This document shows positions 17,277 to 27,221 of a stretch of DNA of 64,000 bases, one piece after another. This stretch comes from Conexibacter arvalis. Its GTDB lineage: Bacteria; Actinomycetota; Thermoleophilia; Solirubrobacterales; Solirubrobacteraceae. A model generated the notes under the pieces. That model was not told the origin of the DNA. It saw only the letters and a list, made by a program, of their open reading frames with translations, and made no database searches. The stretch is from contig NZ_JACHNU010000003.1 of assembly GCF_014199525.1 (NCBI RefSeq), positions 310,001-374,000 of the forward strand, written 5' to 3'. Position 1 is the stretch's first letter; each line of letters starts with the position of its first letter. A program made the position numbers and the translations under genes.

Positions 17277-18576
17277 AGCCGGGCGGCGACGGCAGCGCCG
17301 CGACGCCGTCGGCGCGCCGACGCTCCAGATGCCGGCGCAGCCGCAGCGCCGTCTCCAGCTCGGCGCGCCGCGACGCGACCGGGCTGCCGGTCGCCTGCTC
17401 GACCGCGCGCAGGCGGTTGACGACCGTCTGCTCGTGGACGCCGAGGGCGCGGGCGGTCGCCGCGGCGTTGTGGCCCGTCGCGAACCACGCGGCGAGCGTC
17501 TCGCGCAGCACGACGGCCCGGCCGCCGGGCCGGCCGTCGTCGAGCGCGCCCAGCTCGGCGGCGACGAAGCGGCGGGCGGCGGCCTCGTCGGCGCTCGCCA
17601 GCAGCTCGAGCGCGACGTCGGCGTAGCGCGTCACCGGCTCGTCGCGGCGGACCGCGGCGCGGTGCGCGTCGCGCGCCTCGCGGTGGGAGCCGCGGAAGCC
17701 CTCGCGGCCCGGCTGCTCGCCGCCGAGCGCGACGCGGGTGCCGGGCGGCGGCCGCCACGCGGCGAGCCGCTCGCGTGCGAGCGCGCGGTCGAGCGGTCGC
17801 GGCCCGCTCAGCCACGCCCACCACGTCCCCTCCGCCTGCTCGACCAGCAGCGGCGCGCGGTCGAGCTCGCGCGCGAGCGCCGTGACGGCTGCCGCGGCGT
17901 CGTCGCCCCACGCGACGAGCGCGAGGTGGTGGTGGCCGTCGAGCTCGTGGCCGAGGCCGCCGGCGTCGGCCTGCGGGTCGGCGAGCAGCGCCTGCACGAT
18001 CTCGGCCCGCCGCTGCCGCTCGCCGCGGCGGGCGTTCTCGCGCTCGTCGCGGTAGGCGACGATCATCAGCTTCGAGAGGCAGCCGGCGTAGGAGCTGAAG
18101 AAGCGCGAGCCGGCCCGCAGCAGCGCCAGCCGCTGGTCGCGCGCGGGGTCGAGCCGCTCGACCTCCTCCATCCAGGCGTCGAGCAGCAGCGCCGAGCCGG
18201 TCCGATAGGTCGTGATCAGCGGGCCCAGCGGCGCGGCGACGCTGACGGCCAGCCGCGCCAGCTCGCGATCCCACGGCGGGCAGGTCTGCGGCAGCGGGTC
18301 GCCGGCCCGCAGCGTCTCCAGCTGGTCGCGCAGGCTGCCGCGTGCGATCGCCTCCTCCGGCTCGCGCAGGTCGGGCCGCTCGACCGTCCACTCGGGCAGC
18401 TCGCGCGCGAGCGCGGCGAGCTGGCGCGCCGTCAGCTCCTCGAGCCGGCCGGCGAGCGCGAGCGCCGCCGCGCGCCCGCCGGGCAGGGCGTGGACGCGCG
18501 CGGCGGCGTCGGGGTGGACGGGGCCGGGCGCATGCGCGGGATCGTGCTCGTCGAACTGGAACATCGGGGCTTCCAC
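17275..18576 (-). CDS. PucR/CdaR-type helix-turn-helix transcriptional regulator
   Basis: 433 residues. The C-terminal HTH (about 375-425) reads AWFATGHNAAATARALGVHEQ then TVVNRLRAVEQATG, the PucR C-terminal signature. The N-terminal two thirds is a sensor-like region with a GGDEF-related fold position (LALVAWGDDAAAAVTALARELD) but no ligand motif I can name. I place the start at GTG 18576 because TAGCGT (minus strand 18587-18582) ends five bases upstream; ATG 18564 is the alternative. It is divergent from the secreted Calx-beta/OmpA gene, which may be a target. Confidence 0.8.
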   Translation of the reverse strand: MEAPMFQFDEHDPAHAPGPVHPDAAARVHALPGGRAAALALAGRLEELTARQLAALARELPEWTVERPDLREPEEAIARGSLRDQLETLRAGDPLPQTCPPWDRELARLAVSVAAPLGPLITTYRTGSALLLDAWMEEVERLDPARDQRLALLRAGSRFFSSYAGCLSKLMIVAYRDERENARRGERQRRAEIVQALLADPQADAGGLGHELDGHHHLALVAWGDDAAAAVTALARELDRAPLLVEQAEGTWWAWLSGPRPLDRALARERLAAWRPPPGTRVALGGEQPGREGFRGSHREARDAHRAAVRRDEPVTRYADVALELLASADEAAARRFVAAELGALDDGRPGGRAVVLRETLAAWFATGHNAAATARALGVHEQTVVNRLRAVEQATGSPVASRRAELETALRLRRHLERRRADGVAALPSPPG

Positions 18577-18625
18577 GAAGCACGCTAGCGCCGATGCATG
18601 GATTCCACGATGGCGCGTCGGCGCC

Positions 18626-20368
18626 ATGGCGGTCATGGTGCGCCGCCTCATGCGTTCCCGCCTGCGCCTGCTCCCCACGCTCCCGCTCGCCGTCCTGCTC
18701 TGCGCCGTCGCCGCCTCCACCGCGCGCGCCGGCTTCTCCGACGGCAGCATCCCGGACGCGATCGCCGCCTGCCAGGGCGGGCCGTACGACATCGTGGAAC
18801 GCGACGGCGACCTCTACGTCGCCTGCCATGGCCCGACGCTCGACTGGATGCGCTTCTCCGCCGCGGTCGAGGTCGACGGGGCCCTCGCCCGCATCACGGT
18901 CAGACGGACCGACGCCGGCAGCGGACGCCGCGCGCTGCTGCGGTGGAGCACCGTCGACGGGACGGCGCAGGCCGGGCGCGACTACACGGCGGTGTACAAC
19001 GAGCCGCTCTACTTCGACGACCTCGAGACCACCCGGACGATCACCGTCCCGCTGCTCGACGATCCGGCGGCGACCGCACCGCGCAGCTTCTCGGTCGCCT
19101 TCTCCGAAGGCGCCAGTCAGAACCTGGTCGCCCCGGGGACGCAGACGGTGACGCTGCCGTTCGCGACGCCGGCCGGGCCGGCGCCGTCGGTCGCCGGCCG
19201 CGCCCGCGCCGGCGAGACGCTGATCGCGACCGCCGGGCCGTGGTCGCCCGACGCCGACGCGGTCGCATGGCAGTGGGAGCGCTGCGACGCCGGGAGCGGA
19301 TGCGCCCCGATCGACGGCGCGACCGCGGCGACCGTGACGCTCGGCGCCGACGACGTCGGCCGGCGGCTGCGGGCGACCGCGACGGCGACCAACGCCGCCG
19401 GGACGACGACGCTCCGTTCGGCGCCGACCGAGATCGTGCGACCGGCGCTGTCCGCGCCGTCGCTGAGCGGCCCGCCGGCGACGACGAGAGCCCGCACCGC
19501 GACGTTCACGTTCGCGGGCGAGGCCGATGCGACCTTCGACTGCCGCCTCGACGACGGCGCCTGGTCGGCCTGTGTCTCGCCCCGCACCTACGCCGGGCTC
19601 GACGTCGGCCCGCACGTGCTGTCGGTCCGCCAGCGGGCCGCCGACGGCGCGCTCTCGCCGACCGCGGAGCACCGCTGGGAGGTGCTGGACGACCGGCCGG
19701 AGGAGCCGGGGCCGGGCGGGCCTGGGCCCGGGGAGCCGGGACCGGGCGAGCCGGGGCCGGTCGAACCTGGACCGGGCGAACCCGGGCCGGGGCAGCCGGG
19801 GCCCGGGGAACCGGGGCCGGGGCAGCCCGGGCCGGGCGAGCCGGGGCCGGGGCATCCGGGGCCGGGGCATCCGGGGCCGGGCGAGCCGGGACCGGGGCAG
19901 CCCGGGCCGGGCGAGCCCGCGACGGGACAGCCGGGACCGAACGTGCCGGGGCCGGGCGGCGCGGTGTCAAGACCGCGGCCGAGCGCGCCCGGCAGAGCGG
20001 CGCCGAGACGGCCGCGCGCCAGACGGGTCGTCACGACCGCGACGATCCGCTTCTGCGCCGGCTGCACGACGCCGTCGGCACGCGACCGCGCGCGGTTGCA
20101 GCGGCTGCGCGGGCAGGTCCGCGGCGCCCGGCTGCTGCGCGTCGTCGGCCACGCCGACAGCTCGGGCGACCGGCGCATCAACCGCCGCCTCGCCGAGCGC
20201 CGCGCCCGCGTCGTCGCGCGCCTCCTGCTCCCCGGCCGCGGCGCGGCGCGGCCGCGACGGGTCGAGGTCCGCAACGCCGGCGTCTCGCGGCCGGCCGCCT
20301 CCAACGACACGCTCGCGGGCCGTGCGCTCAACCGCCGAGTGACGATCCGGATCGTCACGACCGGATAG
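18626..20368 (+). CDS. Secreted Calx-beta / OmpA-domain protein with Pro-Gly pentapeptide linker
   Basis: 580 residues. Signal peptide 1-35 (LPLAVLLCAVAASTARA). Residues 80-178 are a Calx-beta-type module (RWSTVDGTAQAGRDYTAV, then TITVPLLDD). Residues 185-270 are an Ig-like module with AVAWQWERCD and DVGRRLRATATATNAAG. A further Cys-containing beta module (FDCRLDDGAWSACVSPRTY, 290-345) follows, then 17 PGPGx pentapeptides (361-445). The C terminus (about 470-580) is an OmpA-like peptidoglycan-binding domain: IRFCAGCTTPSARDRARL, VVGHADSSGDRRINRRLAERR, and NRRVTIRIV at the end. It probably sits outside the membrane, anchored to peptidoglycan by the OmpA domain and displaying the adhesive modules. 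The start is uncertain (ATG 18626 or 18650). Confidence 0.78.
   Translation: MAVMVRRLMRSRLRLLPTLPLAVLLCAVAASTARAGFSDGSIPDAIAACQGGPYDIVERDGDLYVACHGPTLDWMRFSAAVEVDGALARITVRRTDAGSGRRALLRWSTVDGTAQAGRDYTAVYNEPLYFDDLETTRTITVPLLDDPAATAPRSFSVAFSEGASQNLVAPGTQTVTLPFATPAGPAPSVAGRARAGETLIATAGPWSPDADAVAWQWERCDAGSGCAPIDGATAATVTLGADDVGRRLRATATATNAAGTTTLRSAPTEIVRPALSAPSLSGPPATTRARTATFTFAGEADATFDCRLDDGAWSACVSPRTYAGLDVGPHVLSVRQRAADGALSPTAEHRWEVLDDRPEEPGPGGPGPGEPGPGEPGPVEPGPGEPGPGQPGPGEPGPGQPGPGEPGPGHPGPGHPGPGEPGPGQPGPGEPATGQPGPNVPGPGGAVSRPRPSAPGRAAPRRPRARRVVTTATIRFCAGCTTPSARDRARLQRLRGQVRGARLLRVVGHADSSGDRRINRRLAERRARVVARLLLPGRGAARPRRVEVRNAGVSRPAASNDTLAGRALNRRVTIRIVTTG
19706..19960 (+). repeat. 15-bp tandem repeat encoding 17 PGPGx pentapeptides
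   Basis: Seventeen consecutive in-frame 15-base units encode P-G-P-G-x, with x mostly E, Q or H. Two late units deviate (PATGQ, PGPNV). Synonymous variation (ggg/ggc, ccg/cct/ccc) is scattered among units, indicating an old array. It forms an extended linker between the adhesive modules and the OmpA domain. Confidence 0.92.
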
Positions 20369-20440
20369 GCTGGCCGTCCAGCCAGTCGGGCCGCCGCGAG
20401 CGCGCGAGCGGCCGGCGAGACGCCCGAGCGAGGAGAGAGC

Positions 20441-21652
20441 ATGGGGTCAGCGAGGAGAGCTGAGGCCGCCGCCGCGACCGAGGCGGTCGCGCGCAGATAC
20501 TTCGCGGCGGTCGCCGCGCGCGACCCCGAGGCGATGGCCGCCTGCTGGCAGCCGGGCGGGATAGACCGCCTCCACGGCCAAGCCGACCTCGTCGCGCCCG
20601 ACGGCGTGCGCGCGTACTTCGGCGAGCTGTTCGCCGCCTTCCCCGACCTCGCGGTCGAGATCCTCTCGACGACCGCCGACGCCGAGCGCTGCGCGGTCCG
20701 GTGGCGGATGACCGCGACCTTCGCCGGGCCCGGCCGCTTCCAGCGGTTCGAGCCCAACGGCGCCCGCGTCAGCTTCGAGGCGGTCGACGTCGTGCGCGTC
20801 GAGGACGGCCTGATCGCCGGCAACGACGCCTACCTCGACGGGATGGACGTCGCCCGCCAGCTCGGCGTGCTGCCGCCGAGGGACTCCGGCCAGGAGCGCG
20901 GGCTCGCCGCGCTCGTCAACGGCCGCACGCGCGTGGCGCGGATGCTCGCGGCAAACGCGCCGGAGCGGATCGCCGACGGCGTCTGGCTCGTGCGCGGCGG
21001 GCTGCCGCGCAAGGTGATGAACGTCTACCTGCTCGAGCACGACGGCGGCGTCGTGATGTTCGACGCCGGCGTCAAGGCGATGACCGACGCGCTCGCCGCG
21101 ACCGGCGCGCGGATGGGCGGGATCAGACGGATCGTGCTCGGCCACTCCCACGCCGACCACCGCGGCGCGGCGGCCGGCCTCGACGCCGAGGTCTTCTGCC
21201 ATCCGCTCGAGCGCGCCGACGCCGAGGGCGACGGCGGCGCCCACTATCTCGACAAGCGCAAGCTCGACGCCCACGGCCGCGTGCTGCTCGGGCGGCTGCT
21301 GCCGATCTGGGACGGCGGGCCGCTGGAGGTCGCCGGCACCGTCGAGGAGGGCGACGAGGTCGCCGGCTTCGAGGTCGTCCACCTGCCCGGCCACGCGCCC
21401 GGGCTGATCGGGCTGTGGCGCGCGTCCGACCGGCTCGCGCTCGTCAGCGACTGCTTCTACACGCTCGACCCGCAGACCGGCGTCCCGGGCGCCCTGCGCG
21501 TGCCGCACGAAGCGTTCAACCACAGCACCGACGACGCGCGCGCGAGCATGCGCAAGCTCGCCGCGCTGCGGCCCGCGACCGCCTGGTGCGGCCACGGCGA
21601 GCCGCTGACCGGCGACGTCGCGGACCAGCTGGAGCGCGCGGCGGCGCAGTAG
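20441..21652 (+). CDS. Fusion of a SnoaL/NTF2-like domain with a metallo-beta-lactamase-fold domain
   Basis: 403 residues. Residues 12-138 form a SnoaL-like cone (YFAAVAARDPEAMAACW, VRAYFGELFAAFPDL, WRMTATFAGPG, VDVVRVEDGLIAGNDAYLD). Residues 160-403 form an MBL hydrolase with HSHADH (235-240), HLPGHAPG, SDCFY and CGHGEPL as zinc ligands. Each half is complete, so this is a genuine domain fusion. SnoaL domains bind polar polycyclic or small organic ligands, which suggests substrate delivery to the hydrolase (inference). The ATG has an AGGAGAG site nine bases upstream. A TAGGCT at 20366, overlapping the previous stop, is the likely -10 with a leader of about 60 bases. Confidence 0.82.
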   Translation: MGSARRAEAAAATEAVARRYFAAVAARDPEAMAACWQPGGIDRLHGQADLVAPDGVRAYFGELFAAFPDLAVEILSTTADAERCAVRWRMTATFAGPGRFQRFEPNGARVSFEAVDVVRVEDGLIAGNDAYLDGMDVARQLGVLPPRDSGQERGLAALVNGRTRVARMLAANAPERIADGVWLVRGGLPRKVMNVYLLEHDGGVVMFDAGVKAMTDALAATGARMGGIRRIVLGHSHADHRGAAAGLDAEVFCHPLERADAEGDGGAHYLDKRKLDAHGRVLLGRLLPIWDGGPLEVAGTVEEGDEVAGFEVVHLPGHAPGLIGLWRASDRLALVSDCFYTLDPQTGVPGALRVPHEAFNHSTDDARASMRKLAALRPATAWCGHGEPLTGDVADQLERAAAQ

Positions 21653-21655
21653 CCT
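21650..21655 (+). promoter_or_regulatory. -10 element TAGCCT overlapping the SnoaL-MBL stop codon
   Basis: TAG at 21650-21652 ends the upstream gene. The hexamer ends eight bases before the ATG at 21664. Confidence 0.5.
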
Positions 21656-21663
21656 GTTCGGCG

Positions 21664-22023
21664 ATGGGCCGCCGCAGCCGCCAGCGCGACAGAGCCGAGA
21701 GACTGGTCGCGCCGACCACCGACTACGCCGATCCCGACGGGAACGTGCTGACCCTGCGCGGCGCGCTGACGCCGGCGACGCGGCGCCAGTACGCCGAGGT
21801 CGTCGGCGGCTCTCCGCTCTCGCAGGAGGACGCCTGGCAGCGCGCCGTCGAGTTCCTGTTCGAGCGGCTCGCGGTGCGCTGGACGATCCACGACGTGCCG
21901 ATCGAGAAGCAGAAGGAGCTGCTCGCGCGCTACCGCTTCGCCTCGCAGGACGAGCGGCGCTGGATCCGCGACACGCTGCGCGAGCACCTCGCCGAGTGGT
22001 TCCCCGACATGAGAGCGCCCTGA
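21664..22023 (+). CDS. Small hypothetical protein
   Basis: 119 residues. The centre reads LTLRGALTPATRRQYAEVV and EDAWQRAVEFLFERLAVRW, and the C-terminal half is helical and charged (KELLARYRFASQDERRWIRDTLREHLAEWF). No signal or membrane segment and no family recognised. It is compact and soluble in appearance. Leaderless start supported by the TAGCCT element. Confidence 0.62.
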   Translation: MGRRSRQRDRAERLVAPTTDYADPDGNVLTLRGALTPATRRQYAEVVGGSPLSQEDAWQRAVEFLFERLAVRWTIHDVPIEKQKELLARYRFASQDERRWIRDTLREHLAEWFPDMRAP

Positions 22024-22104
22024 CGGTGGCAGCGCTCGCGCCCGCACGGCCTCCGTCGCGAGCGCGCGCCGGAGGCTCGATCTCGCAGGCCCGGAGGTGG
22101 CCGC

Positions 22105-23195
<1,091 letters not shown>

Positions 23196-23199
<4 letters not shown>

Positions 23200-23852
23200 G
23201 CGCCGCCGTCCTCTGGAGCGGCGGCAAGGACTGCTTCGCGGCGGGGCTGCGCAGCGGGGCGCTCGGCGATCCCGCCACGCGGCTGGTGACGTTCGTGCCG
23301 GCCGACGGCGAGGCGGCGTTCCGCTGTCACCCGCTGTGGCTGATGGAGCGACAGGCGCGGGCGCTCGGGCTGGCGCACGAGCGGGTGCCGATCGCGCTGC
23401 CCGACTGGGAGGCGTCGTACCGGGCGGCGTTCGCGCGGCTCGCCGCCGAGGGGGTCACGCGCGTGGTGACCGGCGACATCACCCCCGCCGCTTGGCCGTG
23501 GCTGCCGGCGGCGCTGGGCGCCGCCGGGCTGGCGCTGGAGACGCCGCTGGCCGACGAGCCCGACCCGCTCGCGCTGCTCGACGACCTCGACGCGGCGGGG
23601 ATCGTGGCGACGGTGTCGGGGATGCGCGACGACGTCTACCGCGCCGGCTTCCTCGGGCGGCGCGCCGGGCGGGCGCTGCTCGCCGAGCACGGCCTGACCG
23701 ACCCGGCGGCCTTCCACCCGTGCGGCGAGCGGGGCGAGTACCACACGGCGGTCACCGCGTTCGGCGAGCTGCGCTTCCTGGACGACGATCCCTCCACGCT
23801 GGAGCACGAGCTGCGTGACGGGATCTGGGCGCTGGTCTTCCCGGCGGCCTGA
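23196..23852 (+). CDS. Dph6/ATP_bind_4-family ATP pyrophosphatase
   Basis: 218 residues, GTG start. The PP-loop is SAAVLWSGGKDCFAAG (SGGKDC at 8-13). HPLWLMERQARALGL and VTRVVTGDITP match the diphthine-ammonia-ligase-like group, and the C-terminal CGERGEYHTAVTAF is the family signature (G-E-x-G-E-x-H-T). Bacteria lack diphthamide, so the amidation or ligation target is unknown; it is translationally coupled to the M29 aminopeptidase. Confidence 0.85.
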
Positions 23853-23971
23853 GCGGGGAGGCGCTGGACGGGCGCCCGGGGTGGCCCTGAAGCGGGGCCG
23901 GGCCTGGCCCGCCGACCACCATGTCCGAAAACCACTAGTGCCGGGCGGCCGGGCCCGCCATCATCGACGTC

Positions 23972-25630
23972 GTGGTCGAGGACTTCGAACAGTGCTACCG
24001 GGCCGTCAGCTCGAAGGACGGGCGCTTCGACGGGTGGTTCGTGACCGCCGTCACCTCGACCGGGATCTACTGCCGGCCGAGCTGCCCGGCGGTCACGCCG
24101 CGGCGTGAGAACGTCCGTTTCCTGCCGACCGCCGCGGCGGCGCAGCGGGCCGGCTTCCGCGCCTGCAAGCGCTGCCGGCCGGACGCGTCGCCCGGCTCGC
24201 CCGAGTGGAACGTGCGAGCCGACCTGACCGGCCGCGCGATGCGGCTGATCTCCGACGGCGTCGTCGACCGCGACGGGGTCGGCGGGCTCGCGCGGCGGCT
24301 CGGCTACAGCGAGCGCCACCTCAACCGGCTGCTCGTCTCCGAGCTGGGCGCCGGCCCGCTCGCGATCGCCCGCGCGCAGCGCGCCCACACCGCGCGCCTG
24401 CTGATCGAGACGACGGCGCTGCCGTTCACCGAGATCGCCTTCGCCGCCGGCTTCCCGAGCATCCGCCAGTTCAACGAGAGCGTCAGAGCGGTCTTCGCGA
24501 CGACGCCGAGCGAGCTGCGGCTGCGCAGCGCACATCGCGACGGATCGGCGGGCGCGCGGAGAGGGAGCGGGTCCGGCGACGGCCGGGGGGCGGGCGATCC
24601 CGCGACCGGCAGCGGCGGCGCGAACGGCAGCGGCCGGACGGACGGCGGCCCGGCGACCGGCGCGATCACGCTGCGGCTGCGCCACCGCCCGCCGCTCGAC
24701 GCCGCGGGGCTGCTCGGCTTCCTCGGGCTGAGGGCCGTGCCCGGCGTCGAGTCCTACGAGCCGGAGGCGGCGACCTACCGCCGCGTGCTGTCGCTGCCGC
24801 ACGGCCTCGGGATCGCCGCGCTCACCCCGCGCGCCGAGCACGTCGACTGCACGCTGCGGCTCGCCGACCTGCGCGACCTCGGCGCCGCCGTCCAGCGCTG
24901 CCGGCGGCTGCTCGACCTCGACGCCGACCCGATCGCGACCGACGCGGCGCTCGCCGCCGACCCGCTGCTGGCGCCGCTGGTGCGGGCGACGCCCGGGATG
25001 CGCGTCCCCGGCGCCGCCGACGGCGCCGAGCTGGCCGTCCGGGCGGTGCTCGGGCAGCAGGTCTCGGTCGGCGGCGCGCGCACGATCGCCGCGCGGCTGG
25101 CCGCCGAGCACGGCGCCCCGCTCGCCGAGGCGCTGACGAGCTGCGCGCCGGCGCAGGCCGCGGGGGGAGCCGCCGAGGCACTGCCGACGTGGGCCGCGGC
25201 GCAGGAGGCGTCGCTGACCCACGCCTTCCCGTCCGCGGCGGCGATCGCGGCGCTCGACCCCGAGCAGCTGCCGATGCCGCGGGCGCGCGGGCGGGCGCTC
25301 GTCGGACTCTGCGCGGCGCTCGCCGGCGGCGAGATCGTGCTCGACCCGGGCGCCGATCGCGACGAGGTCCGGCGACAGCTCGTGGAGCTGCCGGGGATCG
25401 GGCCGTGGACGGCCGAGTACGTCGCGATGCGCGCGCTCGGCGACCCCGACGCCTTCCCCGCCTCCGACCTCGGCATCCGCCACGCGCTCGCCAAGCTCGA
25501 CCAGCCCCACGACGCGCGCGCCGCGGCGGCGCTGTCGGAGCGCTGGCGCCCGTGGCGCGCCTACGCCGCACTTCACCTGTGGGCCGTGCTGGCCCGCTCG
25601 AACCACGCCAACGAAGGAGCGAGAAGATGA
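23972..25630 (+). CDS. Ada-AlkA fusion: methylphosphotriester sensor plus 3-methyladenine DNA glycosylase
   Basis: 552 residues with four modules. The Ada N-terminal zinc domain (1-75) has Cys34, Cys38, Cys65 and Cys68 (GIYCRPSC, ACKRCRPD); one of these accepts methyl groups from DNA phosphates. An AraC-type HTH (80-180, LARRLGYSERHLNRLLVSELG) follows. After a Gly/Ser linker (183-222) comes the AlkA N-terminal beta domain (225-325), then the HhH-GPD glycosylase (330-545) with LPGIGPWTAEYVAMRALG and the catalytic Asp in PASDLGIR. Such fusions with an adjacent ogt are known in mycobacteria. Methylation presumably turns it into an activator of this repair group. GTG start, with no clear ribosome site. 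Confidence 0.92.
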   Translation: MVEDFEQCYRAVSSKDGRFDGWFVTAVTSTGIYCRPSCPAVTPRRENVRFLPTAAAAQRAGFRACKRCRPDASPGSPEWNVRADLTGRAMRLISDGVVDRDGVGGLARRLGYSERHLNRLLVSELGAGPLAIARAQRAHTARLLIETTALPFTEIAFAAGFPSIRQFNESVRAVFATTPSELRLRSAHRDGSAGARRGSGSGDGRGAGDPATGSGGANGSGRTDGGPATGAITLRLRHRPPLDAAGLLGFLGLRAVPGVESYEPEAATYRRVLSLPHGLGIAALTPRAEHVDCTLRLADLRDLGAAVQRCRRLLDLDADPIATDAALAADPLLAPLVRATPGMRVPGAADGAELAVRAVLGQQVSVGGARTIAARLAAEHGAPLAEALTSCAPAQAAGGAAEALPTWAAAQEASLTHAFPSAAAIAALDPEQLPMPRARGRALVGLCAALAGGEIVLDPGADRDEVRRQLVELPGIGPWTAEYVAMRALGDPDAFPASDLGIRHALAKLDQPHDARAAAALSERWRPWRAYAALHLWAVLARSNHANEGARR

Positions 25631-26172
25631 CCCTCGCGACCGCGACCGTCCCCACTCCCCCCGGCCCGTTCACCGTCGTCGTCGACGGCGACGGCGCCGT
25701 CGTCGCCAGCGGCTGGGCGCCCGACGCCGAGCGCCTGCTCGACGCGATCGGCCCCGACCGCCTGCCGCGGCTCGCCGCCGCGCTCGCCGACGGGTCGTTG
25801 GAGCGACGCGACGAGCTGGGCGCCGTCACCGACGCGGTCGCCGCCTACGTCGGCGGCGACCTCGCCGCGATCGACGCGATCCCCGTCGCCGCGACGGGGA
25901 CGCCGTTCCTGCGGCTCGCCTGGAGCGAGCTGCGGGCGATCCCGGCCGGCGCGCCGGAGACCTACGGCCAGCTCGCCGCCCGCTGCGAGCGCCCGCGCGC
26001 GATCCGCGCCGCCGGCAGCGCCTGCGCGCGCAACCCGACGGCCCTGTTCGTCCCCTGCCACCGCGTGACGCGGACCGGCGGCGCGCTCGGCGGCTTCCTC
26101 TACGGCCTCGACGTGAAGCGCTGGCTGCTCGCGCACGAGGCCGCCGCCGCGCCGGCGCTCGCGGCCGGCTGA
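25627..26172 (+). CDS. ogt: O6-methylguanine-DNA methyltransferase
   Basis: Suicide repair protein that removes alkyl groups from O6-guanine. 181 residues. It shows IPAGAPETYGQLAARCERPRAI (HTH), the arginine finger region and the active site FVPCHRVTRTGGALGGF (PCHRV, acceptor Cys). The ATG overlaps the Ada-AlkA stop (ATGA), so sensor and repair enzyme are made together. This supplies the activity missing from the Ada fusion, which lacks its own C-terminal methyltransferase domain. Confidence 0.95.
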   Translation: MTLATATVPTPPGPFTVVVDGDGAVVASGWAPDAERLLDAIGPDRLPRLAAALADGSLERRDELGAVTDAVAAYVGGDLAAIDAIPVAATGTPFLRLAWSELRAIPAGAPETYGQLAARCERPRAIRAAGSACARNPTALFVPCHRVTRTGGALGGFLYGLDVKRWLLAHEAAAAPALAAG

Positions 26173-26297
26173 GCGGCGGCCGGGCGCGGCCCGGCGTCGG
26201 CTGCGTGGCGGCTGGCCGTGCCGGATCGCGCCGCACCGGTCGTGCCGTCGGGCCGGTCCGCGTGCATCGCCCGCCGCGCCCGCTACCCTCCGCCGCC

Positions 26298-27221
26298 GTG
26301 GCCCTGGTCGACGAGATCCGCGACGGCGCCGCCTGGGTCGCCGGGCAGGCGACCCGCGTCGTCGTCGAGCAGGACGCGGTCGCCGCGTACGCGGAGGCGC
26401 TGCCGCCGCGCGAGCGCTTCCCGGGGATCGACCCCGACGCCCACCTGCTCGACGGCCCGGCCGAGCTGCGCGCCGCCTTCTTCCTCACGCTCGACGCGAT
26501 CAACTTCGGCTCCGGCTGGTTCCCGACGATCCGCAAGCGCGACGGCCGCTCCGGCTACTTCACCGTCGCCCACGGGCTGCGCGACCGCTTTGCCGAGCAC
26601 GGCGCCTGGAGCGCCGGCGCGCTGCGCGAGCTGACCGCGGCGGAGGTCGCGGCGACGCTCGGCCAGGATCCCGAGCACGAGCTGATGGACCTGTTCGCGC
26701 GCTCGCTCAACGACCTCGGCGCGCGGATCGAGGACGACCACGGCGGCCGCTTCCTCGGACCGGTCGAGCAGGCCGGCGACAGCGCCGCCGCGCTCGTCGA
26801 GCTGCTCGCGACGTGGGAGTGCTTCGCCGACCGCTCGCCGTACGGCGGCCGTGAGGTCCCGCTCTTCAAGCGCGCGCAGGTCGCCGCCTCCGACCTCGCC
26901 TTCGCGGGCGTCGCCGACTTCGCCGACCTCGACCGGCTGACGCTGTTCGCCGACAACCTGATCCCGCACGTGCTGCGGCTCGACGGGATCCTCCGCTTCG
27001 AGCCCGCGCTGGTCGTGCGGATCGAGGCCGGCGAGCTGATCGCCCACGACAGCCCCGAGGAGGTCGAGATGCGAGCGGGCGCGATCCACGTCGCCGAGCT
27101 GATCGCCGCCGCCCGCCCCGACCTGACCGCCCGCGACGTCGACCAGCTGCTGTGGACGAGAGGCGGCGGCCCCGCCTACAAGGCGGTCCCGCGGCCGCGC
27201 TCCCGATCGACGGCGTACTGA
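26298..27221 (+). CDS. Queuosine salvage protein (DUF2419, queuosine-5'-phosphate N-glycosylase type)
   Basis: 307 residues, GTG start. It matches the DUF2419/QNG1 family: FFLTLDAINFGSGWFPTIRK (substrate pocket), YFTVAHGLRDRF, ELMDLFARSLNDLG, LLATWECFADRS, and NLIPHVLRLDGILRF near the C terminus. The family releases queuine from queuosine 5'-phosphate so that exogenous Q can be reused for tRNA modification. Here it starts a new leaderless transcript (TACCCT 26284-26289, eight bases before GTG) inside the repair group. No tRNA-guanine transglycosylase is seen in the window. Confidence 0.88.
   Translation: MALVDEIRDGAAWVAGQATRVVVEQDAVAAYAEALPPRERFPGIDPDAHLLDGPAELRAAFFLTLDAINFGSGWFPTIRKRDGRSGYFTVAHGLRDRFAEHGAWSAGALRELTAAEVAATLGQDPEHELMDLFARSLNDLGARIEDDHGGRFLGPVEQAGDSAAALVELLATWECFADRSPYGGREVPLFKRAQVAASDLAFAGVADFADLDRLTLFADNLIPHVLRLDGILRFEPALVVRIEAGELIAHDSPEEVEMRAGAIHVAELIAAARPDLTARDVDQLLWTRGGGPAYKAVPRPRSRSTAY

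Noticed and set aside
18598-18626. ATG at 18598 as leaderless start after TAGCGC
   Set aside because: The spacing fits, but the frame gives a low-complexity Arg-rich product. The Calx-beta/OmpA frame must start at 18626 or later.
15419-19870. One giant minus-strand frame joining the GNAT to regions opposite the PucR and Calx-beta genes
   Set aside because: Only the last 262 codons are protein-like. The rest reads through known genes in other frames.
19706-19960. Collagen-like repeat
   Set aside because: The period is five residues (PGPGx), not the three of collagen G-x-y.
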